This document shows positions 12,501-25,562 of a stretch of 64,000 nt of DNA, piece after piece. Origin of the DNA: Gordionus sp. m RMFG-2023 (taxonomy: Eukaryota > Nematomorpha > Gordioida > Chordodea > Parachordodidae); NCBI RefSeq assembly GCF_954871325.1, contig NC_088778.1, forward strand, positions 2,389,743 to 2,453,742. The letters are read 5' to 3'. Both the position numbers and the translations under genes were made by a program. Positions within the stretch are counted from its first letter, which is position 1. Every line of letters starts with the position of its first letter. The notes under the pieces were generated by a model, which was given only the letters and a program-made list of their open reading frames with translations, was not told where the DNA came from and did not search any database.

Positions 12501-14889
12501 AGTTATTAATGAAATAAAACGATTTTGTCTTCAATAAAACGCATTTATAGTAGCAGAAAGAAAATTCGCTATAAATTTATGGTGGGTATTTCTCTCATTT
12601 ATCAGGAAATAATATTAAAAATTTTAAATAGTACAAAACATCAAGTGAAATCAATAAGAAGCCCAGGTATTATATAATTATTATTTATCGATATGAAAGT
12701 ATATACGAATTCCAATTTTTATAGTGTTATTGACGTTAAATAGACACTTACAAAAAAATAGTAAAAATTTATAAAATATTTTTTCTAAAAATCTTTTAAA
12801 TGTGGTAAAAATAACTAGATCTCAAAGAGAAGTGAATTGCATCTTAGATGAGTGACCAAACAAATTAAATAGAATAATTTTTAATGTTTAACTGAATCTT
12901 TTATTTAACAAACTTTTTTGAATTATCATAATATATTTTATATTAAATATACATGGTTTAAAAATCTGATAATATCGTTTTTGTATTAAACATTAAAAAA
13001 AAGAATATTGTAGAATTAAAATCAAAGGGTCATAAAATTGAAATAGACTTTATTTTAATTTAGAATGAGGTTAACAATAGCTATTCGAGATGAATGATAA
13101 ATATCTACAATTGCATGAATGGTACATTTTTATTCAAAAAGCCAAGTTATAGAAGTATCAAGATTAGAGTTATTTATGGTCGAATAAGAATATATAAATA
13201 ATAAATCAACTTTTAAATTTGCAAAAATAAAATAAAATCATCCAAAAAGCAATATTGATGTCAACATAAAATATCAAAGAATAATTAACGAATACATTTT
13301 TGATATATAACTGTAAACTCAGAAAGTTACATAAATTTTAAAATATCTATAAATAGCAATTTTATTTGCTTCTTTTATTTAATTTATCCAGTTGTAAATT
13401 TTAAATATGAGGATGTTATAAATTTGAAATACCATTATGCTGTATAAAGTAGGAAGGGCTATCTGTTAATAATAGTTTTATTTTATGAATCATAAAATTA
13501 ATTGGATATTTATGAGAATAAAATACTTCTGGATAAGATTTCCATTTCATGGGTTACTATAATATTATTAAATGGATTAGGATTTATTTTTTAAATTATC
13601 TTATATACCATGCTTTCGGAATATTTCTGTTCTTCCTAATATAAGAAAAATATAATTAATTTTATATACATATTGAGCTTGTGATTAAAGTAGGATATGT
13701 AACTAATATATTTAGACTAATAATTCACTCATGAGCCTATATTCTTTTTATAACTCACCTAAAAAAGCGTTAAAATCGACAAAACCTTGAGTATATAGGT
13801 TAAAATCTATCTTATATTCTATTTCTTTTAGATATTTATTTACTATCTAAACTTATTTAGTTGAGTCAAATATTGTTATAAATTAAATTGTATATAAATT
13901 TTATTGTATATTTTTATATAGTCGTATTGTAATTGATTAAATATATCTTAACTTAAGAGTTGTAAGGTAGAAATTAAAATTATACAATTGGTTAGGTCCC
14001 ATTTTTATGTAATTTTTAACTTAACTTATTATTTTTTTCACAAACTTCTATTTTAAAAAGGATATTAAAAATAACATGTATATTAATAAAATAATAAAAA
14101 TAACATTTGAAAGATAAGAAATTTTGTAAAAAGTATCAGTTGCAAAGTAATTTTTTTTTAAAAAATAATCAAATATTTGCTTTCTAGGTAAGAGAAACAT
14201 ATTTATTTTTTTTAAAATAATGTTTAAAATAGGTTTTGAAAGTTATTAAAAAAATATTTTATTTCATATCGTGCAAGGATTTTATATTGTATTTATTACT
14301 CTGTCACATTAATTATAATAAATGATTTAAAATTTATTTTAAAAATATTGTAAAATATTATTTTTTATACACTAATAAATTTATGATTTTTTGTAATTTC
14401 CATTTATTTGTAATGTTTTTGGGTAGTAATAAATTTAAAAAATTCAGGATGTTGTTACCCTCTAACATACCAATCACAAATTATTATAATATTTATATTA
14501 ATCAAATTTCGATTACCTAAATATATTGTCAGAGTGCCATTTATTTTTTCTATATACAGTAAATTTTATATATAATAGTGATAAATAAATATATCTTAAT
14601 GTATAATGTAATATTCATAGATTATTAATTTTAAATTCTAATATTCTAAAAACAAAAAATAATTCGTTTTGAGTTTTAAGAAAAATTTTAATTGAAAATT
14701 AAATTAAAGAAATATAAATTTGTGTAATATATATAAAGAAAGAAACAAAAAAAGAAAGAATTGAAAGATATACTTAGCCATGTAATTGCCGTTACTTTAT
14801 AAAAAATGTATAATTTTATTGAAGATATTGTGTAAATAATATATATTTAATCATGAATCTACTTTTCTTTGCTAAAGCAGGAGTTGAAT
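9527..14889 (-). CDS. Microexon gene copy 2 (unit C exons a-f + unit B exons g-n)
   Basis: Exons: a 14863-14889, b 14774-14794, c 14517-14549, d 13609-13635, e 13527-13556, f 13433-13462, then a 3.1-kb intron, g 10262-10294, h 10174-10203, i 10090-10116, j 9954-9977, k 9864-9896, l 9783-9806, m 9697-9729, n 9628-9648. All lengths divide by three, all share phase 1, and the joined reading frame is open. Exons g and h carry one cysteine each (PNLMICGRAK, SQYYSCEKE), a few residues apart in the product. Unit C exons a, b and e (STPALAKK, TAITWL, THEMEILSR) are the most diverged versions in the array. The stop is reached soon after exon n: AG at 9573 gives an immediate TAG (9568-9570), while AG at 9568 gives about 13 more residues ending near 9527. 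The start region was not resolved. Confidence 0.55.
10295..13432. other. AT-rich f-to-g intron of gene copy 2
   Basis: 3.1 kb with no transposon I can recognise, the only f-to-g intron in the array where I found none. A GC-richer patch at 10670-10740 and another at 11400-11780 have no readable protein. Confidence 0.4.
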
Positions 14890-15989
14890 CTATTGATTTA
14901 AAAAAATATATTTAAACAAAATACTATAATGAAGATTTAATTTTCAGATTTTCATGCTTTTTAGAATTTCTGATCCTATTTAACAATTTAAATAATTTCA
15001 GGTTTAGTTTTCGAAATTAATGGGTTAAGGATTTAATAGTAGGTAGGGTAAAATATTTTATCAACATATATTTTTTATTTTTGTATAAAATTTATATACT
15101 ATATACATAGGCTGTAGTCTGTCTTTCCTTGTTAACTTAAACTATTATATTTTAGGATACTAATATAGCTCATTAATTTTTCATTTTATCATTTACATAT
15201 GCAAGTATTAATCTTTCAACTTGCATTTATTTATTTCTCAGTATTTTTGGCCAATATATTTAATTTAATAGACTGCTTAGATCGTTAATCCAGATCTGAA
15301 TCTTTCTATAAGGACTATCTTAGATTTTATAATAGAATTTTTCTAGCCATTCTTTTTAAGTTCTCTATTTTTGAAGATAGTTCATCTTGTCTAGTGCTAA
15401 TAAAGAAACTTGTAGATATCGTCTTTATAACTTGCATCTAGATATTTTATTTTTTAGGTGATTTGGAGAGAAGATTTGGAAAATTAACACTATATTCTTG
15501 ATATAATCGTTTATCACAATAATATAAAGAATCCTGAAAAGGTTCATAACAAAATGAAAATTCAGAATTGGTATTCTATACATTCTGTAATGCATTTTTA
15601 GTTAAATCAGATTTTTCAAATTACGATTAAATCTTAAATTAATTTTAAATATAAAGTGCCTTAATTCTTATAGATTTAATATATTGTATTGACATCTGCC
15701 TCCTGAAACCAATTTTTAATAAAATAATAAATATTTACATATAATTAATAGTATATATTAATATACGAACCATAATAAAATATTGTGATTAATTAAAGAA
15801 TGAAGATATTTTAAAAATTTTGTTAAAATAAAATATATCATAAAACTAGTTAGAATAAATATATAAGAATATTTTCTTAATATGTAACCTCTCCATTTAT
15901 TATAATTGGTAGGAGGTTTATACAGTGTAATAGCTAATGCCTATAAAAATAAAACAAATTATTTCATCAATAAAAAGACTACATTTTAC

Positions 15990-18900
15990 TTTAGGTCTCT
16001 TTTCTTGTTCTAAATAAATATTTGTGATTTATTTCTTTTAGTTATGTTACCTATATTAAGAGTAAGGATTTTATTTTCCAGAACTAATATATTCAATATA
16101 AATTATTATATATAAATAATATTTTCTAAATATATAAACTTACATATTCCCATTCCAAAATTTGTAGCTTGTATATTTTTAACATAACAAATAGTGAGTG
16201 AAATGATATGTTTTATAATAATATACCTATGATAGTAAGGTCCCGAAGATGAAAGTGCTCTATAAGAAATATGAATAAGTTAGTAATAAATTTATATGAA
16301 TAAGGTTCTCACCATTTTTCTCATTTTCTTTTAACTGGACTATATATCATTATAAAAACACGGCATAAATAAATTAACAATGGTAACATGTAACATTAAT
16401 AAATTTTTAAAATTAGATAATGATTTTCATAATTTAAAACTTGATAAGTTAATAACCTTTTCTTGTTTTTACAATATCATCATCTATAACTGAATAAATA
16501 TATCAATTGTATATTTTAAAATTTTTAAAAATATTTCTTAAAATATACCTCTATATTCACATGTTAAGTTATCTGAAATAATTATTAAATAAATATTTTT
16601 ATTAAAATCAGTATAATGTGAAACTTACTTTCTGTACAAACAGTCATATTTGAAACATCTAGTATTATGACAATATTTAATATATCAATGTTAATATTTT
16701 CCATAAAATTTAAATATTATATTGATGAGTTTAAATAAATTTTAAAACAATCCCAAGACTCTAAATCATTTTTTGTTTCCTTTTCTATCTATTTTCTAAT
16801 ATAATTTATCAAATAATTTATTGCTTTTTAAAATTTTATTTTGAACGTGCAATTAATTCTTTATTTGAATAAAAAAAATGTGTTGTTAAATAACTAAGCT
16901 AAGTCTTAAAGATTAAATTCAATTGAAACCTATCAAAACTTTATCAAAAATTAGTAAATAAGTTTTATTTTAAAAATGAAATAGGCCATAAAGTTTTGGT
17001 TTTAAATGCATAAATAAAAGAATATTATGTTAGGGGTACCTTTCATTATATCAACATCTATTAAGAATAAGATAAAATAAGTAATAATTTTTATAATTTA
17101 ATGAGAAAATTAAATTATATTTTCAGTTTTTTGTTTGTATAATTAAAATAATAAAGACTCTGAAATAAGTTTTCGTAATATGCACATTCTTTATCTGAAT
17201 TAGTGATCTGCAACAGGCCTAATTTTTCAAACCCGGCCCTGCCCGAATTTTTTTAAAAAGTTTTGCCAACCTGACCCGAACCCGAAGTTTTTAAAGAAAA
17301 TTTACCGGCCCGGCCCGAACTTATTTAAATATTTAAATTTTATAATTATTCAAAATAAAAGACATATGTTATATGGGGTCTAGTTCTATAAATAAAATCA
17401 AATATTTATCTTTCATAAACGGGCCGGGCCTTCTTTTGCAGATCTCTAATCTGAATTAAATATATAGACATTTTCTGAGATAATTGTTAATTGTACAGAT
17501 CGAACTATAGGGAAGAAATGTTTTAATCAACTAAAAATTATCAGAATATATAAATCACTTATCTACCTCAAAATTAAATTGGGAAATAAAACAATTTAAA
17601 TAAATTTAGCATCCAATAAATTATTTTTTCAAATATTGATAATTTTCCATTATATTTATTAAAACTTTTTACGTTGATTTATTTTTGCAAAATTTTGAGT
17701 CATGGTAAAACGTTAATATATTTCAGATCGCTTAAAATTCGAGAAACCCTTATAAAACTGTAGGGTAGTTAAATCTTAAGAAACTAAGTTTATTTGAAGA
17801 TTGGTATTTGAAATATCCCTTTTTGTAAGAACCCTTCTTTTTCAGAGGATAAATTATTTGTCTTCTAGAGAAATTAGCAAATATAGATCTCTATTTAGGA
17901 TCATACAATCTAAGATTTTACAATTTTCAAGAAGAATATTACCTTAATATTATTTGTGATAAAGATAAAAAACAGAAACTCTAAGTTATGATAAATATCT
18001 AAATTAATAAATACTTGACATCCTTAATTATTTGATTGTATTAATAAAAAATTTAAAAAAAAAACCGAATATTTAAATCGTTGAGGGAAGAGAAAACAAA
18101 TTCAAAATAATGCCCAGATATTAGATTTTGTGGCTAAATCATGTAAAAAATTTTATGTTTATTTTAGATGTCTGCAAAACGCGACGTCTGAGTTGGGCCT
18201 CTAAATTAAAATTATATTTTATTTTGGGTTTGAGTGGGGTCTATATGTGTTTTATTGGGGTGGGGTGGGTTTTTAAATATTTTTGTTAATGCAAGAATTT
18301 AAGTTATATCAATAAATAATGGTTTAACTGATTATTATTTTGCAATGTTTACTTAAGATTATCTTTTACAATATGATATTAATACATCAAGTTTTTGAAC
18401 GTTTTGATTTTTTATAAATATTTTTTTAAATTGCTAAATTGATTAATTATAAAAATAAAGATACCATATATAAATGAATATTAAAAAATATATTTTTGGA
18501 TAAATATATTTTATATTTCAATTTTTACGTCAGATTGAGTCATATTTAGTCTGGTTAGGTTGGTAAAAGGTCTAGGAAAGATGGGAAAAATGTAAACGTG
18601 AAAAGTACATTTTAATGTTTTTGTAATAGCTTTAACCTGGTAAAAAATTTATTTTTAGGAATTTTTATTTGGGAAGGATTCAAATCAAAACAATCTTTTT
18701 AAATCTGCCAATGATTAATAAAAATCCATAACTAAAAAAACTCATTACAGGAATATGGCTTAGCATCTAGTAGTAAACTAGCGAATTAAGCAGCTCAAAA
18801 TAGTATTAGTTTCTCCAAAAAATATCTTTATGTAGCCAGGCTAGATTTCATCTAATCTCTCCAGAATAATTTACATGCAATTTCTTAGGCAAATACAAAA

Positions 18901-20491
18901 AAAACTAAACATAATTAGGAATTTAATGAAATAAATATGTTGCTTCTTAACAAACAATAATTGTAAAGACTTGCATAGATGCATCAAGTTGGATAGAGAT
19001 TTTATCAAACTCTATTATTTGGATATTTCTTTTAAAATTATTTCCGATCAAATCGGAGAATTTGAATTAGATGGGACTTGTATCAATGGGGAAAAAATTT
19101 GTATCTTATCGGTCGGCTAGAAATTTAAAATTTTTCTCTGATCGGGTATAAATTATTTCAAATTTTTGATACAAATTTATATAAATTATTATAAATTTTT
19201 GATATAAGTTTATATATATTATTAATATGTAATATACCATAATGTTTGATAAGATATGGTCTAGAGTCTAAAATATTTTTTATATCATATTATTTGATAT
19301 ATTTTTATATTTATGTACCATAGGATGTAATATTGATCAACTCGGAGACTAAAATATTATTGAATTAAAAAACAAATTCCTATTATAAATTATTATAAAT
19401 ACCTGGTCCACGAAATCTTTTGACTAGTCCTGAAAATAAATATATTGTATTATTTTTCAGAAAGGATCCGAACCATTATGTATAAGGAATTCAGTTAAGT
19501 TACTATTCAAAGGCAAATATTTATAAAGGTTCTGGTCCTATGGATTATAAATTTTAAAAATTACCAATATAAAATTAATAAAATCTTCATAGGGAAATGT
19601 AAAGTGTAATATATATTAATATTATGGTCTAACCTATAATTTATTGTATAATATCTATATATATATCAAAACGATTTTTAAACGGTTCCAAAAAATTATA
19701 AAGATTTTGTTCACTCATTTTAGAGATTTGGCAAGGTTCGTTACTGTATTAGGATTTGATTTACTCCTAGTCCTTCTTTTATATTATTTATAAATTATGA
19801 AATATAATTCAATTGTTTGATGATTGTTTTAATTCTCAAAAAATAGTTTAAATTATTAAATATTTGATATCCATAAATAAAAATATTATTTATGATAAAA
19901 ATAATGTTATATTATTAAATTATAATAATCTGAATTTAAAATATTTTTTATATTGTCGTGATTACCTAAAGATATTATAAGGGTACCATTTACATCTTCT
20001 AAATGAGGAGTTAAATAAAATATGTAATACACTCAAAAAAAATATTTTTAATGCTTGAATAGAAATAATTAAGTTTTTAAAATATATAGATAATAAGATA
20101 AGAATAAATAAATAAATTTCTATGACAAAATACCTATTAGTTTTACCGACGTAGCTTTATTTAAAATTATTAATAATCCAAAATTATTTTTTTTAAACAT
20201 ATTATATAAATGCTTGATATTTTTGATTGATTTATTTTATAAAATTTTTGCTTAATTAAAATTAATTTACTTGAATTAAGCATGGATCCTATTGTATTTA
20301 CTATTTTAATATATAAAATAAATCCAATTATAGCATTAAATTATAAATTTTAAAATAATGCATATCTAAAAAATGTGAATGAAAAATATTAATATAAATA
20401 ATGGATAATTAACATTAAACTGTACAAGTAATATTAGTAAAACTTATCACAATTATTCTAACTTTAAAATTGTAATAAAATTTATATAATT
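15990..20491 (-). CDS. Microexon gene copy 3 (unit D exons a-f + unit C exons g-n), exon n damaged
   Basis: Exons: possible signal exon 20426-20491 (66 nt, ends in phase 1; KVRIIVISFTNIT), a 20271-20300, b 20134-20154, c 19966-19998, d 19403-19429, e 19319-19348, f 19238-19267, a 2.6-kb intron holding a hAT MITE, g 16629-16658, h 16549-16572, i 16457-16483, j 16313-16339, k 16227-16259, l 16144-16167, m 16051-16083, n 15990-16009. Exon n is 20 nt, one short of the 21 seen elsewhere, because a G at its donor is missing; this would shift the C-terminal frame. Everything before it is open. Cysteines are again in g (SNMTVC) and h (NLTCEYR). No start codon was found for the signal exon. It may be a recent pseudogene or may end differently. 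Confidence 0.5.
17193..17456. mobile_element. 248-bp hAT-type MITE with perfect 8-bp target duplication
   Basis: The element spans 17201-17448 and is flanked by ATCTGAAT on both sides (17193-17200 and 17449-17456). Its ends are TAGTGATCTGCAA and, inverted, TAGAGATCTGCAA, typical in form of hAT terminal repeats. The interior has GGCCCGG-rich patches at each end and an AT-rich centre with no ORF. It sits in the f-to-g intron of gene copy 3. Confidence 0.85.
17457..19237. other. AT-rich f-to-g intron of gene copy 3, with possible MITE debris
   Basis: A GC-richer patch at 18170-18280 beginning TCTGCAAAACGCG could be a decayed relative of the GGCCCGG MITEs. Nothing else is supported. Confidence 0.35.
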
Positions 20492-21780
20492 CTTAATAAT
20501 TAGGTTAAAATTTACTATTCATATATTAATTAAAACTATTTTATTTTTTTTAATGTATGATTTTCCTTATTCTTTCTGTCTAAAAAATTAATTAATTCAG
20601 AAATTGTATATTTTGTTAAATATAATTAATGTTATTATTAATAGTTTTCTAAATTATAATCTGGACACAAGGTGAAATAGAACCTAATATTTATAAGTTA
20701 ATCCCTCAAAAAAAGAATAGTTTCAGATTAGAAAATTTTAAATGCTGCTTAATCCAAAGAATCTTGTTCGGTAGAAATTAGGGTAAACATTCATTTAGAT
20801 TATTATTAACTAGTATTTTCCTGACTTCCTTTTAACACTGTTCCTTCTTTTTATTTAACTATACTTCTTAATCAAAATCCTGGTTTAATAGTTAATCCTC
20901 GGATTATTAATTATTTGAACTCTAATGTATAATGTTATTTTATTTTTTAACAATACCTTACAAAAATACTTTATGATACTAAATGTAATTATTTACATTT
21001 CATGATCTAATTTTACACTTTTATTTTAATAAATACAATAAAAATTGTTATTTAAAATTACAGTATTCTTTTAAATATTTTTATTTTAAACATTAATCTT
21101 AAATAAAAATAGTCATATAAGAATATAGCTATAAAGGATAAAAACTTTATATTTTTAAGTAAAATATCCTCTTATAAAGCTATATTAGATTCAAATCACG
21201 GAAATAAAACCACAAGAAAAAAAAATACACAGAATGCCCCCCAAAAAACACCCCTTAGAACAAAACGCTTAATATATATTCATTATTATGATACTTGCTG
21301 AACATTTATATTTTTTAACAAATTATTAATTTTCAAATGTCTAAATACCAGGAAGCGCTTTCAATTCTAATGAACAATTTTAATTTTGTTGATCAAATAT
21401 ACATTTAACCCTTAATGATAAATAATAAGATGATACATCTTAATAGCTGTCAATGATTTCAATGATTGTGGCATTCGCTTATAAAATTATATTAATAAAA
21501 TATAAGTATATACAAAAACAATCCTGCAACTATTCCATTCTTCTTTATAAATTAAAATTAGCAAAAAAAGAAATATAAATCCAAATTTGTAAAATATAAA
21601 TGAAAGAAAATTCCAAATAACATTAAAAAAGTAGAAGTCAAAACCACTTTCAAGCTCAATCCCCTCTTACTTTACTTAAATTCTATATATTATTATTATA
21701 ACGCATCCCTAATAATTCTCAACCACTCTTCGATTTGAAAAAGATCCCTTAAAAGAAATCCTGTGTTATATGAAAGAACT

Positions 21781-23323
21781 TCAAAAAGTGTTATTTGTAA
21801 ATGTCAAATTTGATAAAAAAATATCGGGAATTTTATTTTCCATGGGATTTTTTTCCATAGGGTTTTTTTTCCAATGGGTATTTTTCCCTATTATCATAAG
21901 ATTAATATAAGAATAATCAATGAATAGCCATGGCCTCTTTATATAGTAATATATGTTAAATAGCAAAAATATTTTATAATATTCTAAATGTTTAATTATA
22001 TTTTTTAATAAAACTCGACCTAATAATTGTTTACATTTTACCTTTAGGTTTGAATTCTTGCTCTAACATATGAATATTTATATTATAAATTAAATTTTAT
22101 TAATTTTTTTTAACCTAGATTAAAAGTAAGGTTTTCATTTCCTATTCCTAAGATATTCAATTATGTTATATTAATTATTATTATTTATAAATTTACTAAT
22201 TCCGATCAGCAAATTTGAGACTTAAAATATTTTTAAATATGTTAAATATTAAGGGAGATTCTTATAAAATTGTCAAAGTAACATACTTTGAATGTAATGG
22301 TCAATGTAAGTTAAGTAAGCTAAAGAATATAAACATTTTTTATATGAATTTTCTTGTACATGAAAAAAAATCTTACTTTGTATATAACTGAATATATCGG
22401 CTATAAATTTAAATAGAAATAATTATTGACTGATACATATTTAAATCTTAAAATTAAATAATTTATAATTATTATATTATAAATTCTCAGATTGAAACTA
22501 TTTGATAACCTGCTAGTACATATATAATACCATTGCCTATAGTAATAATTTGAATTTAAAGTAATATTTGAATTTTTAATTTAATAAATACCTTCGATTT
22601 CACAAGAGAAGTTTATTAGCACTTAAATAATTAATTTTATTTTATATATTATATAATATATATTAATGTTGACTTACTCTTATCGCACCTGCAAATGATG
22701 ACATTTGGATCTGAACATTGTTTATGATTTAATAATTATTAGAGCTATAGATGATATATTTTAAGAAAATAACCCTTTGTTAAAATATTTTACGATGTAA
22801 CAAAGAAAATTTAAAATTAACATGATGTAAATATTAAGTGAAATTATTTATGAGATAGTAATATACTTGTGATTATATGTTCCTTCGAAGAATAGAGGTT
22901 TTCTATATGAAATGAGAATTTTTTAAAATCATAATTTATATGAATAAAATTCTCAACAAGAATATCATTCCCTATAATCTGAACTATATGTTATTATAAA
23001 GATATACAATATATATTGATTGATAAGGGTAGCATTGGTAATATTTAATGTTTTAAATAAGTGAATTTTAAAAATTAGGTAATGATTTTACAATTCATAA
23101 CTCGAAAAATTGATAACCTTCTCTAGTTCTCACAATATCATCATCTATAACTAAATAAAGGTATCAGTTTTAAAATGCCAAATTATAAAAATTTTTTTTA
23201 TAAAATATACTTCTATATTCGCATGTGTAGTTAACTGACATAATTATTAAATAAATATTATTTTAATCAACTTATTATAAAGTGAAGGAGACTTACATAC
23301 AGCACAAATAGTCATATTTGAAA
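21781..23323 (-). CDS. Microexon gene copy 4: duplicated g'-k' block joined to unit D exons g-n and a long terminal exon
   Basis: Extra block: g' 23297-23323, h' 23211-23234, i' 23118-23144, k' 22867-22902. A j' candidate at 22958-22983 is 26 nt and breaks phase, so it is probably skipped or dead. Normal block follows 156 bp on: g 22678-22710, h 22592-22621, i 22510-22536, j 22377-22400, k 22287-22319, l 22197-22220, m 22115-22147, n 22042-22062. Terminal exon 21781-21983 is open for 66 residues; its last part crosses a short tandem repeat that adds PMEK-type repeats. Exon g has two cysteines (IICRCDK). No exons a-f were found upstream before 32 kb, so the 5' half is missing, displaced or too diverged. 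All identified exons except j' keep phase 1. Confidence 0.5.
21834..21890. repeat. Short tandem repeat, about three copies of a 16-18 bp CCATGGG unit
   Basis: Copies of a TTTTTCCATGGG-like unit with one-base changes. It falls in the 3' part of the terminal exon of gene copy 4, where it reads as NPMEK repeats on the minus strand, and partly folds back on itself. Confidence 0.6.
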
Positions 23324-25440
23324 CTTAATAACGTAAAAAATATTAAATATACTAATATTAATTTTACTATAAAATTTAAAAAATATACTGATTAGAATAT
23401 CATTAAACTAATTTTAAAAATAAGGAATACAAATTTTTAATTAAATATTAGCATTAAAAAATGCTGTACATTATAATCAATTGTACTTTAACAAATTTTA
23501 AAAATAAAAAACACTATTTACCCTCATTATTGGCTTCAAGTCCTTAATAAATTAAAATATATTATAGATAATAAAACAATGGTTAAATATAATTACTTTT
23601 AATGCAAACAGAAATTAAATAGATAGCAGATAGAAGAGACAAAAATTTATACATCCACTTAAAATTTATAAAAAAAATTAATATGAAGATTTTAACAATA
23701 ATTTAATTTTTTTAAAGTTGGTTTATTTATAAACAAATTTCTATAACTTCAATGAAAATAAATAAATATGCTTTTTTCAATAAAAAAAAAAATAAGAAGG
23801 ATCATATTTTTATAAATTTTTAAAATTTAAATATCTAAATGATTTAAAGGTTAACTACGAAATATTTTTTTAGAGATTGAAATTCCTATAATAAATCCTT
23901 GAAAACTATTTTTTAACATTTCTAAAAATGTAATTTAAGATAAGGTCTTAAAAACAACAATATAAATATACTTTAATCTAAAATATATAATGTATTAAAT
24001 ATATTTTTTATTCAAAATATCTCTAATGGGTACAGCTATGATTCTTTCAGGGCTTTAAACCATCTTCTAAAAAAATGATTATTTGTTTGGGGTATGATTC
24101 ATAAAAATATTTCTGAACCAAGTCCCTGGATTAAGAATTTGTGGTCCAGTAAAGAATTATAAAATTTAGTAAAAGTGGCAGAAGCATCAGTTTTTATTAA
24201 ACTTTATTTTTACTATATTTGGCTTTACCATAAAAATAATTTATTATTATAATTGGAATATAAGCGAAAAGTAAGATATCATTCTCGAGATGTATAAATT
24301 AAAATATTGATTTTTTATATTGCAACTTGCATTTACTAAATTTTACATTATGATTACGTTCCTTTCTTTGGTCTTACATTTATAAATATTCTCAAAATAA
24401 TATTATTACATTATTAATTATCTAATATTATTACATTATTAATTATCTAATAAAAAATGTTATTAAATTTGTTGTCAAAATTTTTACATATAATGGAGTA
24501 CTAATATAATAAAAGGATTCCACGCAAAATAAATTTAGCCAAAAAATGTTTATATATTGAAAATATAAAAAAATTGTGTTTTATATTTTAAAAAATTTAC
24601 ATATTTTTTTATATTTTAATTTACAAATAGTTTTATAGTTGTAATAATAATATTCTACTTTATATTTTAATGGCCTTTTGTTTATAATTTATTTACTGTT
24701 TATTGTTTTGAGGTTGTAAAGCAAATATAGAAATTATCTTTAAATGTAAAAGTAATATTATTTTCATATTAAAATAATAAAAAATATTTTTTTATACCCA
24801 ATTTACTTTTACCGAAAGATATATATTTCTAAATTGTGAAAAGGATTATTAATTTAACACCACTTAAATAATTATCTTTAGTTCTTGTCTAATTCGATCC
24901 TTAAAATCTATACAATAATGTTAATTTTTAAAATAATATTTTAAAAAAAAGTTACCGAACCCTGAAACCTATAGTTTTAAAAAAAAATCGGGTTTGGGCT
25001 CAATAAAATATTGAGAGAAGAAGGGTTTTGGTTATCGTTAAGATTTGGTTTTTTTTATGAATTTTAATTTTTATATAGAAAATAATAATATAGAAATCAT
25101 CAATTAAAATAAATGTTTTGACCTTGGCCAAAAAAATCAGGCTCTACAGTTATTTATTTAAAATTTTCAGTGCTCCCTGTAATTTAATAATTTAATATAT
25201 AAAATTAAATTAATTGTTAAAGTATTGTAAATTGAAATAAATGGTAAAAAATTTAAACAACTAGAACAAAGGCTTATAAATTTTAAAAAATCTCTAAAAT
25301 AATTTCATTTTAAATTTATTTATTAACATAATTTAAAGTTAATTTTTTGTTGTAGAATATTTATGAATACTTTGAAATAGTTTTGAATAACTAAGAATTA
25401 ACATGTAAATTGTATTTTAATGAGTTTTGAAATTCTAAAT
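23324..25440. other. AT-rich stretch with no supported gene
   Basis: Long AT-rich DNA upstream of gene copy 4. Exons a-f of a unit would be expected here but I could not find them. It contains a perfect 25-bp tandem duplication at 24401-24450 and a GC-richer patch near 24950-25070 resembling the interior of the GGCCCGG MITEs. Confidence 0.5.
24401..24450. repeat. Perfect tandem duplication, 2 x 25 bp
   Basis: The 25-bp sequence at 24401-24425 is repeated exactly at 24426-24450. Confidence 0.9.
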
Positions 25441-25488
25441 CTCATAAAAATGCCAGCATCCAAAAAACTCTAGAGCCTAGTCACTTAT

Positions 25489-25562
25489 GCCCAAGCTACA
25501 ACAGTCTGATGGTATTTAGCTTAATACATCGGACTTCTGATATTCCAATAGTTTGGGATAAA
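25489..25562 (+). repeat. tRNA-derived (SINE-like) sequence, degenerate
   Basis: The stretch has the order of a tRNA: an acceptor-like GCCCAAGC, a decayed D-arm, and an anticodon-arm segment CATCGGACTTCTGAT whose loop would carry TCT (Arg). The paired closing side and the T-arm (GTTCGA box) are degenerate, so it is not a functional tRNA gene. A tRNA-derived SINE head is the likelier reading; no body or tail was recognised. Confidence 0.35.

Noticed and set aside
19475-19504. Exon f-like segment CATTATGTATAAGG near unit D
   Set aside because: The AG/GT-bounded length is 29 nt and the common phase meets TAA at once; taken as chance or a dead duplicate.
22958-22983. Exon j' candidate in the D' block
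   Set aside because: 26 nt long, would break the frame; exon k' follows in phase if it is skipped.
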